Origin: a virus
Strand: one strand, 5' to 3'
Virus record (IMG/VR): IMGVR_UViG_3300043446_004613
Location: 1 to 64,000 of that record
DNA length: 64,000 nt
Shown here: positions 1 to 7,706 of the stretch, piece after piece
How the letters are laid out: the number at the start of each line of letters is the position of its first letter
Numbering within the stretch: position 1 is the first letter of the stretch
Program-made: the position numbers and the translations under genes
Notes under the pieces: model-generated
The model's database searches: none
What the model saw: the letters and a program-made list of their open reading frames with translations, nothing else
Told to the model about the DNA's origin: nothing

Positions 1-462
1 ATGCACGCCATAGCTGAATACGAAGACTACCTGATCGAGGTTGATCGCCTCATCGAAGCCTGTACCTGCGACTGGTGCGGTGACGTGGCGGAGAAGCCGA
101 TCAAGAAGGAGTGGCTCTGCCGGAAGACCAAGAAGGATACGGTCAAGCATTACAAGTACTGGCGCGTATGCGCTAAATGCCTTTTTGCGGTGAACGTAAG
201 CAGGATGTACAGCAAGATGGTGTTTGATCTGACCGACATCCTCTCAGTTCAACCCATGAGCGTACCTTCCGGCCAGTTATTCTACATGGACTTTGTCCAT
301 ACGGCGCGGGAACCGATTGAGCGGGTAGTGCGACAAGCCATGCCGGGTGTAGACGCACGAGTCACGCGCATCGACGGGCAGAACGGCGAAATCCAAGTGG
401 ATGTAGAAAGCATACCGCCCAAGACGGCGGAGTACATCACTATCGACTACACTATCCCGTGA
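1..462 (+). CDS. Small Cys-rich protein with capsid-like motif
   Basis: The frame is open to the left edge, so the 153-residue length is a minimum and the true start may lie outside. Two CxxC pairs (CDWC near residue 23, CAKC near 57) suggest one zinc site. A segment near residues 81-96 (VQPMSVPSGQLFYMD) resembles the V-Q-P-M-x-x-P-x-G-x-x-F signature of T4-type major capsid proteins, but the rest is far too short for a capsid protein. Its 3' end overlaps the convergent nuclease gene by 11 nt. Function unknown. Confidence 0.7.
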   Translation: MHAIAEYEDYLIEVDRLIEACTCDWCGDVAEKPIKKEWLCRKTKKDTVKHYKYWRVCAKCLFAVNVSRMYSKMVFDLTDILSVQPMSVPSGQLFYMDFVHTAREPIERVVRQAMPGVDARVTRIDGQNGEIQVDVESIPPKTAEYITIDYTIP

Positions 463-913
463 TCCCAGCCTGCTTGTAGGTCAGTTTGACCAGACCGGCG
501 TCGATGAGACGCTTACGATTGATCAGGTGCTGCGGGCGGACATCCAGCTTGTTTTCACCCATGTACTTCACGGCGAATCCATTCGTGACCAGTTCCTCAT
601 TGAGCACCTTGCCGGTCTTGGGATGGATGACCTCGCCCAGCAGGCGGCCAAACTTTTCGTTGTCATCGTTTAGCTTGTGCGTGCGCAGGACGATCCAGTT
701 GTCCGCGCTCTCGATGAAGTGTTTCACGAAATCCTTGCTGGCCAGCCCGAAGACCTTCTCAACGGCATCAGCGGTGCGACTTTCCGGCGTATCGATACCT
801 AGCAAGCGCACCTTCTGGTCGGCAAGGCGCACGTTGAATCCAAGGTCGATGTCGACTTCAATCGTATCGCCATCCACCACTTTGTTTACTTTCGCGTTGT
901 ATTCGTAAGGCAT
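452..913 (-). CDS. Staphylococcal nuclease-like (thermonuclease) protein
   Basis: 153 residues covering the whole SNase OB-fold. Visible family elements are VVDGDTIEVD (12-21), VRLLGIDTPE (35-44) and EKFGRLLGE (86-94). They supply the expected calcium and catalytic residues: Asp14/Asp16, Arg36, Glu44 and Arg90. The family cleaves DNA and RNA phosphodiester bonds. No signal peptide is seen, so it probably acts in the cytoplasm or is carried in the virion. ATG start at 913, divergent from the tagged gene at 938 with only 24 nt between them. Confidence 0.85.
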   Translation of the reverse strand: MPYEYNAKVNKVVDGDTIEVDIDLGFNVRLADQKVRLLGIDTPESRTADAVEKVFGLASKDFVKHFIESADNWIVLRTHKLNDDNEKFGRLLGEVIHPKTGKVLNEELVTNGFAVKYMGENKLDVRPQHLINRKRLIDAGLVKLTYKQAGITG

Positions 914-926
914 GAACTACATACAT

Positions 927-933
927 GTAGTTA
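927..933 (+). promoter_or_regulatory. GTAGTTA start-proximal motif
   Basis: GTAGTTA lies 4 nt before the GTG start at 938, inside a palindromic divergent spacer (AACTACAT-AC-ATGTAGTT). It is one of about 20 such sites. Confidence 0.5.
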
Positions 934-937
934 AGGC

Positions 938-1282
938 GTGAGCGCGAATATCATCGTAAACCGGCTACTTGAAAGCGATCTCGACGCACCGTCACCGGAC
1001 GTTAGTCCAGCGGAATTGGTCGCACCGAACTATAGACCTAAGCCGCGATCCAACGTCAGCCGGTTTGCAGAACCTTACCTTGAATTGAACGGCAGACTTG
1101 GTGAAGGCAAAGGTTTGACGCTGTCGTCCTATCTGGGCACGCAGCTATCCTTCAGCACCATCGCGAGCTACGGTAAACAGTACAAACTAGCACTTCAGCG
1201 GGCGATGGATGATTACGTCAATACCGGTTTAGCCCGTCAAGGTCGCTCCAGTCGTGGCGGCGTAGCTTACTACCCTGTCTGA
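938..1282 (+). CDS. Tagged protein of unknown function
   Basis: 114 residues from a GTG start; no upstream in-frame start exists because TAA precedes it. The N terminus (residues 2-25) carries the recurrent tag: SANIIVNRLLES, then D-x-D-x-P and an acidic stretch. The remainder (YRPKPRSNVSRF...) is unrecognised and basic. If the tag is a head-targeting propeptide, cleavage after LLE would leave about a 100-residue cargo. Convergent with the gene ending at 1305. Confidence 0.7.
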   Translation: MSANIIVNRLLESDLDAPSPDVSPAELVAPNYRPKPRSNVSRFAEPYLELNGRLGEGKGLTLSSYLGTQLSFSTIASYGKQYKLALQRAMDDYVNTGLARQGRSSRGGVAYYPV

Positions 1283-1304
1283 GCTTCCACAGTTACGCTT
1301 CAAC

Positions 1305-1541
1305 TCATTTACGCCGACTGTAGCTGACGCGCATGCTTGTGATGTACGGACGGCTGATCTCCGGGTCAACGGTGTAGCCTTCCGCTTCAAGGCGAGCGCG
1401 AGCTTCGGCGATGGCGCTGGCCTCATCCTCGAACGGAACGTAGTCCTGCACCACCGGCCCGCAGTAGCCCATGCGGCTGCCGAACAGGGCGATCTTGCCG
1501 TCGCTGATGGCGATCTGGGCTTCTTTGATTTCAGTACTCAT
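1305..1541 (-). CDS. Hypothetical protein
   Basis: 78 residues, no recognised family. The predicted pattern is two short strands (IAISDGKIALFG) followed by an Ala/Glu-rich helix (ASAIAEARARLEAEG) and a final strand. Its ATG overlaps the TGA of the small upstream ORF (ATGA), so translation is probably coupled. Confidence 0.6.
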   Translation of the reverse strand: MSTEIKEAQIAISDGKIALFGSRMGYCGPVVQDYVPFEDEASAIAEARARLEAEGYTVDPEISRPYITSMRVSYSRRK

Positions 1542-1627
1542 ATAGGTAAGTGTTTACATTGTACCCACCACCCGGTCGGCTCTTGGGTTACCTGCGTGAA
1601 CCCGTCCAGCGCAGCTAAACGCTCCAT
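1538..1627 (-). CDS. Small ORF, 29 residues
   Basis: ATG at 1627, ending in an ATGA overlap with the next gene. Reads MERLAALDGFTQV... with a TGWWVQC stretch. Composition and exact junction support coding, and it fills the only gap in this leftward operon. No known family. Confidence 0.5.
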   Translation of the reverse strand: MERLAALDGFTQVTQEPTGWWVQCKHLPI

Positions 1628-1656
1628 CTTCTGTTTTTCGTCGTAGGGCGTAGGTA

Positions 1657-1896
1657 TCAGCTGGGACGGATTTTATCCTTGGACAGATTCATCTGAGCGG
1701 CCACAGCCTGTACGGCGGCGTTCAGTTTGTGCGGTGTGATCTTAGGGTTGCCGTCGTTAGCGACCTGACAGTAACAGAGCAAACTCATCCCGCTCAGCAT
1801 AGCGGCGATGATCTCGCTTCTATGTTCCGGCGCGATCGGCGCGGTGTTGGCGTATTTGTTTACAGCGTCCGTGATTTGTTGTTCAAGGCTATTCAT
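1657..1896 (-). CDS. Hypothetical helical protein
   Basis: 79 residues from the ATG at 1896, which overlaps the upstream stop as ATGA; a longer reading from 1926 would run deep into the upstream gene and is rejected. Mostly helical (EQQITDAVNKYANTA, MLSGMSLLCYCQVA). Function unknown. Confidence 0.6.
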   Translation of the reverse strand: MNSLEQQITDAVNKYANTAPIAPEHRSEIIAAMLSGMSLLCYCQVANDGNPKITPHKLNAAVQAVAAQMNLSKDKIRPS

Positions 1897-2321
1897 GCAA
1901 GGTAGGCGAGCGCGAGTGCGTTGCAAAGTAGGTGGAGAGTGTTGTCGGTAATGATCAGCAACCAGATGCGCATCCAGATCGGCTTGATGTCGGACTTCAG
2001 CTTAGGCTTACCTTCCCATACGGGACAGACTTCCTCGTCGTAATAGCCGGTCATGCGGCACTCGTTCCACGGATAGTAACCGTTCGGCCCGATATGGTTC
2101 TTGGCCCAGATGACGCAGCGGGCCAGCCCGAAGCGGTCGATCAGGAAATGCGTGCCGTAGATGGCGAGCAAAGCCCACACCGAGTGGGTAAGCAGGATGA
2201 ACGGTAACGTGTAACAGAGACAGTGGACAGCGCAGGCTAGCGTGCTGTTGCGCTTGTTGGCTGCCATCCAATCGGACTGAAGAATGTAATCTCCGACGAG
2301 GTGGGCGATGAGTTGGTTCAC
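1893..2321 (-). CDS. DUF3307-like membrane protein
   Basis: 142 residues. The N terminus (LIAHLVGDYILQSDWMAANK) matches the H-L-x-x-D-x-x-x-Q-x-x-x-x-A-x-x-K pattern of DUF3307 integral membrane proteins. Hydrophobic segments lie near residues 30-65 and 117-141. GTG start overlapping the upstream TGA (GTGA). The biochemical role of the family is not established; inner membrane location is inferred. Confidence 0.7.
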   Translation of the reverse strand: MNQLIAHLVGDYILQSDWMAANKRNSTLACAVHCLCYTLPFILLTHSVWALLAIYGTHFLIDRFGLARCVIWAKNHIGPNGYYPWNECRMTGYYDEEVCPVWEGKPKLKSDIKPIWMRIWLLIITDNTLHLLCNALALAYLA

Positions 2322-2509
2322 GTGTTCTTAGGTTTAATCCACGGGTGGTCGGTGTATCTCCAGTTGGTCATTGTGCGCTTCAACGCGCCACAGTCTGGAC
2401 ACCAATACACAACAACTGTACCCATGCCTTCCATAGAACTGCCTACATCAACTTTGTTGGTATGCTTGCAGCTGGGTCGTTGCGTAGGCTTTTTGGTGAG
2501 ATCGCTCAT
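2318..2509 (-). CDS. Small zinc-ribbon protein
   Basis: 63 residues. ATG at 2509 is chosen because the longer reading from 2536 would start inside the -10 box of the promoter upstream. One CPDCG pair plus Cys and His near residue 14 (CKH) could bind zinc. First gene of the operon 2509 to 1305. Confidence 0.6.
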   Translation of the reverse strand: MSDLTKKPTQRPSCKHTNKVDVGSSMEGMGTVVVYWCPDCGALKRTMTNWRYTDHPWIKPKNT

Positions 2510-2527
2510 GACGTAATCAGACTGAAG

Positions 2528-2556
2528 TGTATACACTTTGGCTTCTGATCCGTCAA
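2528..2556 (-). promoter_or_regulatory. sigma70-like promoter with TGTATACA
   Basis: On the minus strand TTGACG (2556-2551), a 17-nt spacer and TATACA (2533-2528), the latter within the palindrome TGTATACA. Drives the leftward operon starting at 2509. Confidence 0.6.
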
Positions 2557-2565
2557 CAAATTATT

Positions 2566-3180
2566 TCAATCTGTGGGGTAGAACGTGCGGTGCAGCCGAC
2601 GCATCTCGTCGGGGCTGAGGTGATGACCGGTCACCATGTCGTTCCGGGGATGGGGCAACGGCTTGTTCTCATGCTGCAAGCGCGGCGTCCAATAGAACTT
2701 GGCCTTGTTCTTCCGGCCCACCTCGCAGGCCCAGCCATCGTCGCAATCCGGGCAAGGTGTACGCGGCGGTGTCTTTACCATGCAATCGACCAGCCGTCGG
2801 CTGAACATCAGTCCGGCTCCGCCTGTGCTCCACTGATGCTCGGACATGATGTCACCGCCGATCATCTCCATTCCCGGCTGCCAGAACAGACTATCGAACC
2901 GTGCCGGTACGGCATAGGTGTCGTCGTCAACCCGGAACATGTAGTCGAACGTGAAATTGGCTGCCGCATAGCTGACTGCTGCGTGCATTTTATGGGGAAG
3001 CGCTTCGTAGTTGTCCTCCACGTACAGCTGGACTGTATTCGGCTCGTCGACCTTAGCGCCGTGCCCGACGTAGAACAGCGGCGTCATGTCTGGCAGCAGC
3101 TTGGTCAGCCACGTCTCCCGCTGCGCGGCCCGCCGGTCGGCGTTCTTGACGCAGGAGGCGATGAGGATCAGATAACGCAT
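2566..3180 (-). CDS. GT31-like glycosyltransferase
   Basis: 204 residues from ATG 3180. It shows the order of elements seen in beta-1,3-galactosyltransferases (GT31): RRAAQRETW (15-23), DNYEALPHK, then FRVDDDTY, whose DDD would be the metal and nucleotide-sugar site. GG-D and an E-x-W region follow. It should transfer a sugar, donor and acceptor unknown. Its start overlaps the end of the small membrane gene 3168-3287, suggesting co-translation and membrane coupling. Confidence 0.75.
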   Translation of the reverse strand: MRYLILIASCVKNADRRAAQRETWLTKLLPDMTPLFYVGHGAKVDEPNTVQLYVEDNYEALPHKMHAAVSYAAANFTFDYMFRVDDDTYAVPARFDSLFWQPGMEMIGGDIMSEHQWSTGGAGLMFSRRLVDCMVKTPPRTPCPDCDDGWACEVGRKNKAKFYWTPRLQHENKPLPHPRNDMVTGHHLSPDEMRRLHRTFYPTD

Positions 3181-3287
3181 TGCAGAAAAGCCAGCAGGAT
3201 CAAGAGCATGCCGATGCCCGCGCAAAGCAGAACGATGAGGATGCTCTGGCGGCGGGAGGGCCGGTTGTAGGAGCGTTCGTATTCCAT
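3168..3287 (-). CDS. Small single-pass membrane protein
   Basis: 39 residues from ATG 3287. A basic N-terminal third (YERSYNRPSRRQS) is followed by one hydrophobic helix (residues 16-39, ILIVLLCAGIGMLLILL). It overlaps the glycosyltransferase start by 13 nt. A role anchoring or assisting the neighbouring enzyme is possible but unproven. TTAGTTA lies 7 nt before its start. Confidence 0.6.
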   Translation of the reverse strand: MEYERSYNRPSRRQSILIVLLCAGIGMLLILLAFLQCVI

Positions 3288-3308
3288 GTTCTATTAACTA
3301 ACAGAACA

Positions 3309-3315
3309 GTATTTA
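3309..3315 (+). promoter_or_regulatory. GTATTTA start-proximal motif
   Basis: GTATTTA 4 nt before the ATG at 3320, a variant of the GTAGTTA motif. No Shine-Dalgarno sequence is present. Confidence 0.45.
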
Positions 3316-3319
3316 GCGC

Positions 3320-4048
3320 ATGATCGTCGCTGTTGGAAACATGAATCGGGGAGTCGATCCCGTCCTGCTGCACCACTTCTACAAGCATTACACGGAGTGG
3401 GGCGTGAGTCGCTTTTACTGGGGTGTATACAGCGGTCGTGACAATCCTCACTGGGACTTGCTGGCTGACTGCTCAAAAGCGTACGACGCGGTGCTGATCC
3501 CGTGGATGGACGGTGTGTTCGAGAACAACAAGGACTTGGCTTTCTTCAACCATGTCCGGCAGCAGCTTGGCCCGGATGACTGGTACGTTCCGCACGACAC
3601 GGATGAGTTTGTCGTCGTACCGGGATACCGTAACTTAAACGACGTAGTAGCGGCTTGTGCCAAGGAGAGCGCGTCATGGGTCACCTCGGAACTGGTCGAC
3701 CGGATAACGATGAACGGTACGATCCCACCGGCTTTGACTATGGAGCCTTCCATCTGGCAGCAGTTCCCGCGCATCGGTACTGTGACCAAGCGGATTCAAC
3801 AATCGTGGACAGTCAAGGTAGCGCTGGCGCGATCAGACATTGCTGTCACCTCGGGTCACCATAAGATTGTCGGGAGCGCGATCCCGTTCAAAAAGACGGC
3901 GCAAACGCATCACTTCAAATGGTATGGTAACCTCTATGAACGCGAAGCGCAGAAGCTCTTGGGTTACGTCCAACAAAAGAAGCCGTGGATCACAGAGATC
4001 GCACGGCTTTTGACGTATATGAACTTGAACGATGGTCGCGTTACTTAG
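3320..4048 (+). CDS. Glycosyltransferase, GT2/GT92-like
   Basis: 242 residues. The N terminus (MIVAVGNMNRGVDPVLLHHFYKHYTEWGV) resembles glycosyltransferases that begin with a 'visit of the acceptor' segment. DDWYVPHDTDEFV near residues 91-103 supplies an acidic D-x-D-E-F metal site typical of GT92/GT2_4 proteins. H-H-F-K-W-Y near the C terminus fits the same group. Convergent with the gene ending at 4041 (8-nt overlap). Sugar and acceptor unknown. Confidence 0.7.
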   Translation: MIVAVGNMNRGVDPVLLHHFYKHYTEWGVSRFYWGVYSGRDNPHWDLLADCSKAYDAVLIPWMDGVFENNKDLAFFNHVRQQLGPDDWYVPHDTDEFVVVPGYRNLNDVVAACAKESASWVTSELVDRITMNGTIPPALTMEPSIWQQFPRIGTVTKRIQQSWTVKVALARSDIAVTSGHHKIVGSAIPFKKTAQTHHFKWYGNLYEREAQKLLGYVQQKKPWITEIARLLTYMNLNDGRVT

Positions 4049-5108
4049 CTGCCGGTAGCATGGTTTTTTGGCCTAACGGCGCGTGCTTCGGCGGAATAAG
4101 GTCGAGCAGTTCCCAGTAGTAGTCAACCACCGCGATACACTCACCCATGCGCGGTTGCCAACCTTCAGGAAGCCCGCGACTGGCGGCATACGCGTTGATG
4201 CAGTGCTTCGGCACAAAATTGTCGCCTAGCAGCTTGTCGGTATTCGCTAACGGAGTGTGGAGTACGAACCCAGCCTGAACAAACGCAGACAGTCCGAATT
4301 TCTTCGCTTCAGGCTGAACGGTGATAAAGTAAGAACCCTCTGATTCAGTCAGTTTGATACCGAGTTCAAGACGATCCAAGTGGCGTAAACGGATAAGACC
4401 GGTGGGCGGTGCAACTTTGTACGGACGACCCATCCAAGCAGTATATTCGTTTAATGCTTGAATGAGCTTGTGCTGCCGATTAGCAGCCAGTTTTGACCAT
4501 GCAAAGCAGAGGAAGGTCAAAGACCACATGGTAGCGTCATTCGCGGCGAAGTAAGTTTTCTTACGGGCGTTACGATTTCCAAGTATCGTGAACAACGTAG
4601 TCAGGTACTTGATGCGACCTTGTTCGCCAGATTGCATCCACTTACAAGACGCCGCACGTACTTCAGGCGTCGTTGCCGTTCTCTTGGGTGCTCTCGGCTT
4701 TAACGTTTCGAACGGCGCATCCGGCGCACTCTCTGACGCAACGACAGGCTCAGGTGCGGCAGGTGCGGCAGGTGCGGCAGGCGCGGAGCTTTCCGCGAGC
4801 GTATCAAACTGAGGAACAGGTGGCCGCTCGTTCAGTGCTAAAACACGCGCACACCCCGGCATAGGCACAGTCGGCGTGTTTATGTTTACCAGTTCTTGTG
4901 CGGCTGATGATGCAGCCCGATCGAAGTCGGCAAGGATACTCTGCAAGCGGTCGATCTTGCCTTCGAGCTTGCCGATGTCCTGATCGTACACCTTGATCTT
5001 TTCTTCAGCAGCCTGCTTTAGACTCTGGATGCCGAGAATGTTTTGTTTCGCCAGTTCAATTTCGGTTTGAACGGCCTTTTGTTGTTTGTCTAATGATAGG
5101 TTCATCAT
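4041..5108 (-). CDS. Coiled-coil protein with A/P linker and globular C-domain
   Basis: 355 residues in three parts: a charged coiled coil (about 5-70), a Pro/Ala-rich linker including three PAA repeats (about 85-150), and a C-terminal domain with basic and aromatic patches (about 150-350; KTYFAANDATMW, YTAWMGRPYK). No family recognised. Start overlaps the upstream stop (ATGATG). It is the last gene of the leftward run 6868 to 4041. Confidence 0.65.
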   Translation of the reverse strand: MMNLSLDKQQKAVQTEIELAKQNILGIQSLKQAAEEKIKVYDQDIGKLEGKIDRLQSILADFDRAASSAAQELVNINTPTVPMPGCARVLALNERPPVPQFDTLAESSAPAAPAAPAAPEPVVASESAPDAPFETLKPRAPKRTATTPEVRAASCKWMQSGEQGRIKYLTTLFTILGNRNARKKTYFAANDATMWSLTFLCFAWSKLAANRQHKLIQALNEYTAWMGRPYKVAPPTGLIRLRHLDRLELGIKLTESEGSYFITVQPEAKKFGLSAFVQAGFVLHTPLANTDKLLGDNFVPKHCINAYAASRGLPEGWQPRMGECIAVVDYYWELLDLIPPKHAPLGQKTMLPAAK

Positions 5109-5317
5109 AATTCGTTAATGTTTAGAACGGCAATTCGATCGGATTTGCTCAAGCCCTTCAGGTACGTTTTACGCCAGCGTACGTCGAGGCTGTTATACTC
5201 TTCCCGCAGCCGCTTGATCCGGGTGCTGTCCCAGTCAGGATCGGTGCGCTCATAGCCACCACCAACGCCGCCACGGTTACTGCCGCGTGCGCGGCTGCTG
5301 CTATTTATTTTAGGCAT
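5105..5317 (-). CDS. Hypothetical basic protein
   Basis: 70 residues: an Arg/Gly-rich N terminus (SSRARGSNRGGVGGGYER) followed by a helical segment (STRIKRLREEYNSLD). It could bind nucleic acid by composition only. Overlaps its upstream neighbour by 8 nt and downstream neighbour by 4 nt. Confidence 0.6.
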   Translation of the reverse strand: MPKINSSSRARGSNRGGVGGGYERTDPDWDSTRIKRLREEYNSLDVRWRKTYLKGLSKSDRIAVLNINEL

Positions 5318-5570
5318 ACCAGCTTATGTTGGTTCCGTGGTTTTTGTCGCGGAGTTCGATGGACTTTTTCATGTCGCTGCGGATGGCCCGCAGGGCCTGC
5401 TCAGCAGACATGCAACGGGCGTACCACTCCTTGTTTTCATCACGTAGCGCGTTCAGCTTTTTGGCCATAGCTTTGTTCTGCTGGAGCAGGTCGGCACGCG
5501 TGGCCGCTAGCTGTGGATGCAGCCGGAGCACGAGCCAGTGAACAAAGCGTTGAAGGTTACTCTCTTTCAT
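5310..5570 (-). CDS. Coiled-coil protein
   Basis: 86 residues, almost entirely a predicted coiled coil between residues 20 and 75 (LLQQNKAMAKKLNALRDENK). Start codon overlaps the upstream stop as TGATG. Function unknown. Confidence 0.6.
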   Translation of the reverse strand: MKESNLQRFVHWLVLRLHPQLAATRADLLQQNKAMAKKLNALRDENKEWYARCMSAEQALRAIRSDMKKSIELRDKNHGTNISWYA

Positions 5571-6172
5571 CAGTTATCCTCCGGTTCGTCACCTGATATT
5601 TTCTTGATCTCTTCAGCGTGCTTTTCATAGACAGCGGCTGCGGCTTCGTGAAGCGTAGGTATATCAGCGCCTTCCGCCATTAACTTTTTGACGATAGTGG
5701 CAAGCTCGGCACGTGCTGCGGCAGGCAAGCGCACGCCAAGCACGCGGCCCGACCCGAACACACCGTCGGTTCTGTCAGTCAGTTTGTCCGGCCAGTTTGC
5801 GATGTATTTGGCTGATTCGATACCGTGCAACTTCAGCTGTTCAGCATTGTCTACAAGCACCTTGTTCCAGCGCTCAGTCGTAGGTTTGTCGAAGAGGTAG
5901 CTCATACCCAACGGAACGGCGTTCATCACGTCAAGCAGGTGAACTTCAAAAACCATCCAGCCACGATGGCGGGTTACGACAGCCGGAATTTTATCGACGC
6001 CGAACACGATGAGGTGTCCTTCCGCTGAGGTGACCGCCGTATCGCCAGCGCCAGTGAGCGCGTACCCGATCAGATCGTCAAACTCCGGCGTGTCACGTTC
6101 ACATTGGTTGTTGCACTCTTCACAGTTGTCTTTGCACTCATCGTGCGGTGACGTTTTATCCATTCTTGCCAT
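5570..6172 (-). CDS. Hypothetical protein with Cys-rich N terminus
   Basis: 200 residues from ATG 6172 (AGGA lies 6 nt upstream, one of the few plausible Shine-Dalgarno sites here). The N terminus has an acidic Cys cluster (CKDNCEECNNQC, residues 13-24). A mixed alpha/beta body follows and ends in a helical acidic tail (EEIKKISGDEPEDN). No family recognised. Confidence 0.6.
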   Translation of the reverse strand: MARMDKTSPHDECKDNCEECNNQCERDTPEFDDLIGYALTGAGDTAVTSAEGHLIVFGVDKIPAVVTRHRGWMVFEVHLLDVMNAVPLGMSYLFDKPTTERWNKVLVDNAEQLKLHGIESAKYIANWPDKLTDRTDGVFGSGRVLGVRLPAAARAELATIVKKLMAEGADIPTLHEAAAAVYEKHAEEIKKISGDEPEDN

Positions 6173-6180
6173 ACGTATTC

Positions 6181-6363
6181 CTAGAGCCAAAGGCGAACAC
6201 ACTCGCCGATGGTGGGGTGTTTGTGGACTTCGGTGTGTTCCACGGTTGTCTCAAAAATCTCAAACTTCTTCTCAGGAAGAACAGAGTGGGTGCAGGTGAC
6301 TTCGATGTCACCATGCTCCTTCTTGATGCGGCGCAGTTCGCGCATGAGGGCACTGATTTTCAT
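6181..6363 (-). CDS. Small hypothetical protein
   Basis: 60 residues: helix (ISALMRELRRIKKEHGD) then alternating strands (IEVTCTHSV, KFEIFETTVE). Similar short phage proteins regulate or inhibit host enzymes, but nothing specific is visible. Sits between genes at 6172 and 6377 in the same operon. Confidence 0.55.
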   Translation of the reverse strand: MKISALMRELRRIKKEHGDIEVTCTHSVLPEKKFEIFETTVEHTEVHKHPTIGECVRLWL

Positions 6364-6376
6364 TTTTATGCGTAGC

Positions 6377-6868
6377 TTATCTGGTCGGTTGACTGCGTTT
6401 ACGGGTTACAACTTCCTCAACCTCAATTAAAGTACTATTAGGGCACACAGCGTGCGCTGCTTCAGCTTTCGCCTTTACGCGGTATACGTAGCCCTTTTTA
6501 CGTAGTTCCTCTGGGTATACAACGATGAAAAAACGGCGTTTATGCTCACGGGTAACCTGCTTTGGCAGGCTGTCGCACGTTTTCCACGTCGTGCACAGTT
6601 CCTTGCTTACAGGGCATGTCAGTTCGCCGACGCGTCTGACGACACCCTGCTTCTCTAGCTCACACAGCCGCGCCACCGTATTGTTGCGATAGCCATCTGG
6701 AAATGTATACATGGACAGAACAAGCTTAGATATTTCATTATGCGTCAACCCAAGGTCTGGACGCTCTTCCTCATGCTTCCAGAGCGCAGAGTAGACCTGC
6801 CAGCGTCGCTCTGACAGCGTGCCGTCATACGTTATCTTCTGATACGTTTCAATGCTTGCTCGACTCAT
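6377..6868 (-). CDS. Winged-helix DNA-binding protein
   Basis: 163 residues from ATG 6868. LSERRWQVYSALWKH, LTHNEISKLVLSM, then NNTVARLCELEKQGVVRRVG form the helix, helix and recognition-helix/wing order of winged HTH proteins seen in many phages. Four Cys in the middle (CPVSKELCTTWKTC) may bind metal. A transcription-regulatory role is inferred. Its start overlaps the stop of a decayed gene fragment (6865-6930). Confidence 0.65.
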   Translation of the reverse strand: MSRASIETYQKITYDGTLSERRWQVYSALWKHEEERPDLGLTHNEISKLVLSMYTFPDGYRNNTVARLCELEKQGVVRRVGELTCPVSKELCTTWKTCDSLPKQVTREHKRRFFIVVYPEELRKKGYVYRVKAKAEAAHAVCPNSTLIEVEEVVTRKRSQPTR

Positions 6869-6930
6869 TGGTATTTCAAGATTACTTCCCACTTCGTGCC
6901 TTCCTTATTATCGCGGGCAGTTCGTTGCCA
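6865..6930 (-). pseudogene. Decayed copy of the 3' end of gene 7993-8268
   Basis: The last 20 codons (reading ...NKEGTKWEVILKYQ) match the C terminus of the gene at 7993-8268 (...NKEGAKWEVTLKAAQ). No start codon remains in frame. It lies on the far side of the NUMOD3 and HIRAN genes, as expected if those were inserted next to, or duplicated with, this end. Confidence 0.65.
6882..6918. repeat. 37-nt direct repeat, copy B
   Basis: 34 of 37 positions match 8013-8049 in the same orientation. The pair brackets 1.1 kb holding the NUMOD3 and HIRAN genes. Confidence 0.75.
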
Positions 6931-6941
6931 TAATTAAACGC

Positions 6942-7706
6942 CTACTCAGCTACAGAATTCCACGTCCATCCGTGCCACGAGCCTTTTGCATGTTTATTAT
7001 GCGGAGACAGTTGCGAAAGTCCTCCCTGCGCTCGTGTACGACCAAATCTGTTAACGACACCAAGTTCATACTCAGTGAATAGCTCAGAGTGGTTTCGGAT
7101 AAAGTGGGCCAAATTCCGAAACTGGTACGTAACATTTGAAGGAGAACGTAAAAACCAAACTATGGCGCGGTTGTTTGTTTCAAATCTGCCTGTAAGCGGA
7201 CTGATGGCTCTTGCTGCCTCAGCTAGTTCGTGCCAGTTGCTTTTTTCACGGGCGTCGGCGGCGACTTTGGAAGACTTCAGGGATTGCGCAATACGTGCCG
7301 CTCTTTCTGGAGTAGCATTTATTTTAGCGTACTTTGCCTGCGTTTGACGTAAGCGCTCTTTTTCAGCTTCTGAGTGTGGCGTTTTCCGTAATACGCGACC
7401 CGAAAGTACCTTTGAAAGATGTGCTTTTCGATCAGCCGTCAAAGGGCCGCGTACAATTCCAGTTAGGGCCGCGCTAATTTTGGGAGCAGCTTTAAGATAG
7501 GCGCTTTTCGGCGTTGGCTTTCTGGTTCCACTGGCCCACTTCGCTTTCAGTGCAGCCGATAGCTTAGCACGCTGCTCAGGAGAGATGCTACGTGTTTTAC
7601 TTTCTAGTGCAGTAGCAGAGCAAACGGCTGAATTTACTTGTCGCTCGTCCACCATAGCATGAGGGCTGGTTTCTTGTTGGGTCATACCTGTTTTAGTCAC
7701 TGACAT
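6942..7706 (-). CDS. NUMOD3-type DNA-binding protein, homing-endonuclease associated
   Basis: 254 residues. Repeated basic helix modules SPEQRAKLSAALKAKW, LTADRKAHLSKVLSGR and HSEAEKERLRQTQAKYA are NUMOD3-like DNA-binding repeats found in GIY-YIG and HNH homing endonucleases. The C-terminal region (GRFETNNRAIVWFL, YQFRNLAHFIRNHSELF, KGSWHGWTW) is also typical of these mobile proteins. No HNH or GIY-YIG catalytic motif is visible, so it may be a nuclease-dead derivative. Overlaps the HIRAN gene by 14 nt. Confidence 0.7.
   Translation of the reverse strand: MSVTKTGMTQQETSPHAMVDERQVNSAVCSATALESKTRSISPEQRAKLSAALKAKWASGTRKPTPKSAYLKAAPKISAALTGIVRGPLTADRKAHLSKVLSGRVLRKTPHSEAEKERLRQTQAKYAKINATPERAARIAQSLKSSKVAADAREKSNWHELAEAARAISPLTGRFETNNRAIVWFLRSPSNVTYQFRNLAHFIRNHSELFTEYELGVVNRFGRTRAQGGLSQLSPHNKHAKGSWHGWTWNSVAE

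Noticed and set aside
1-462. Major capsid protein
   Set aside because: Only one short segment matches; the protein is about a third of capsid size and Cys-rich.
2527-3270. Long rightward 247-residue ORF
   Set aside because: Opposite the GT31-like gene, whose motifs and overlaps are convincing; the rightward frame has no recognisable content.
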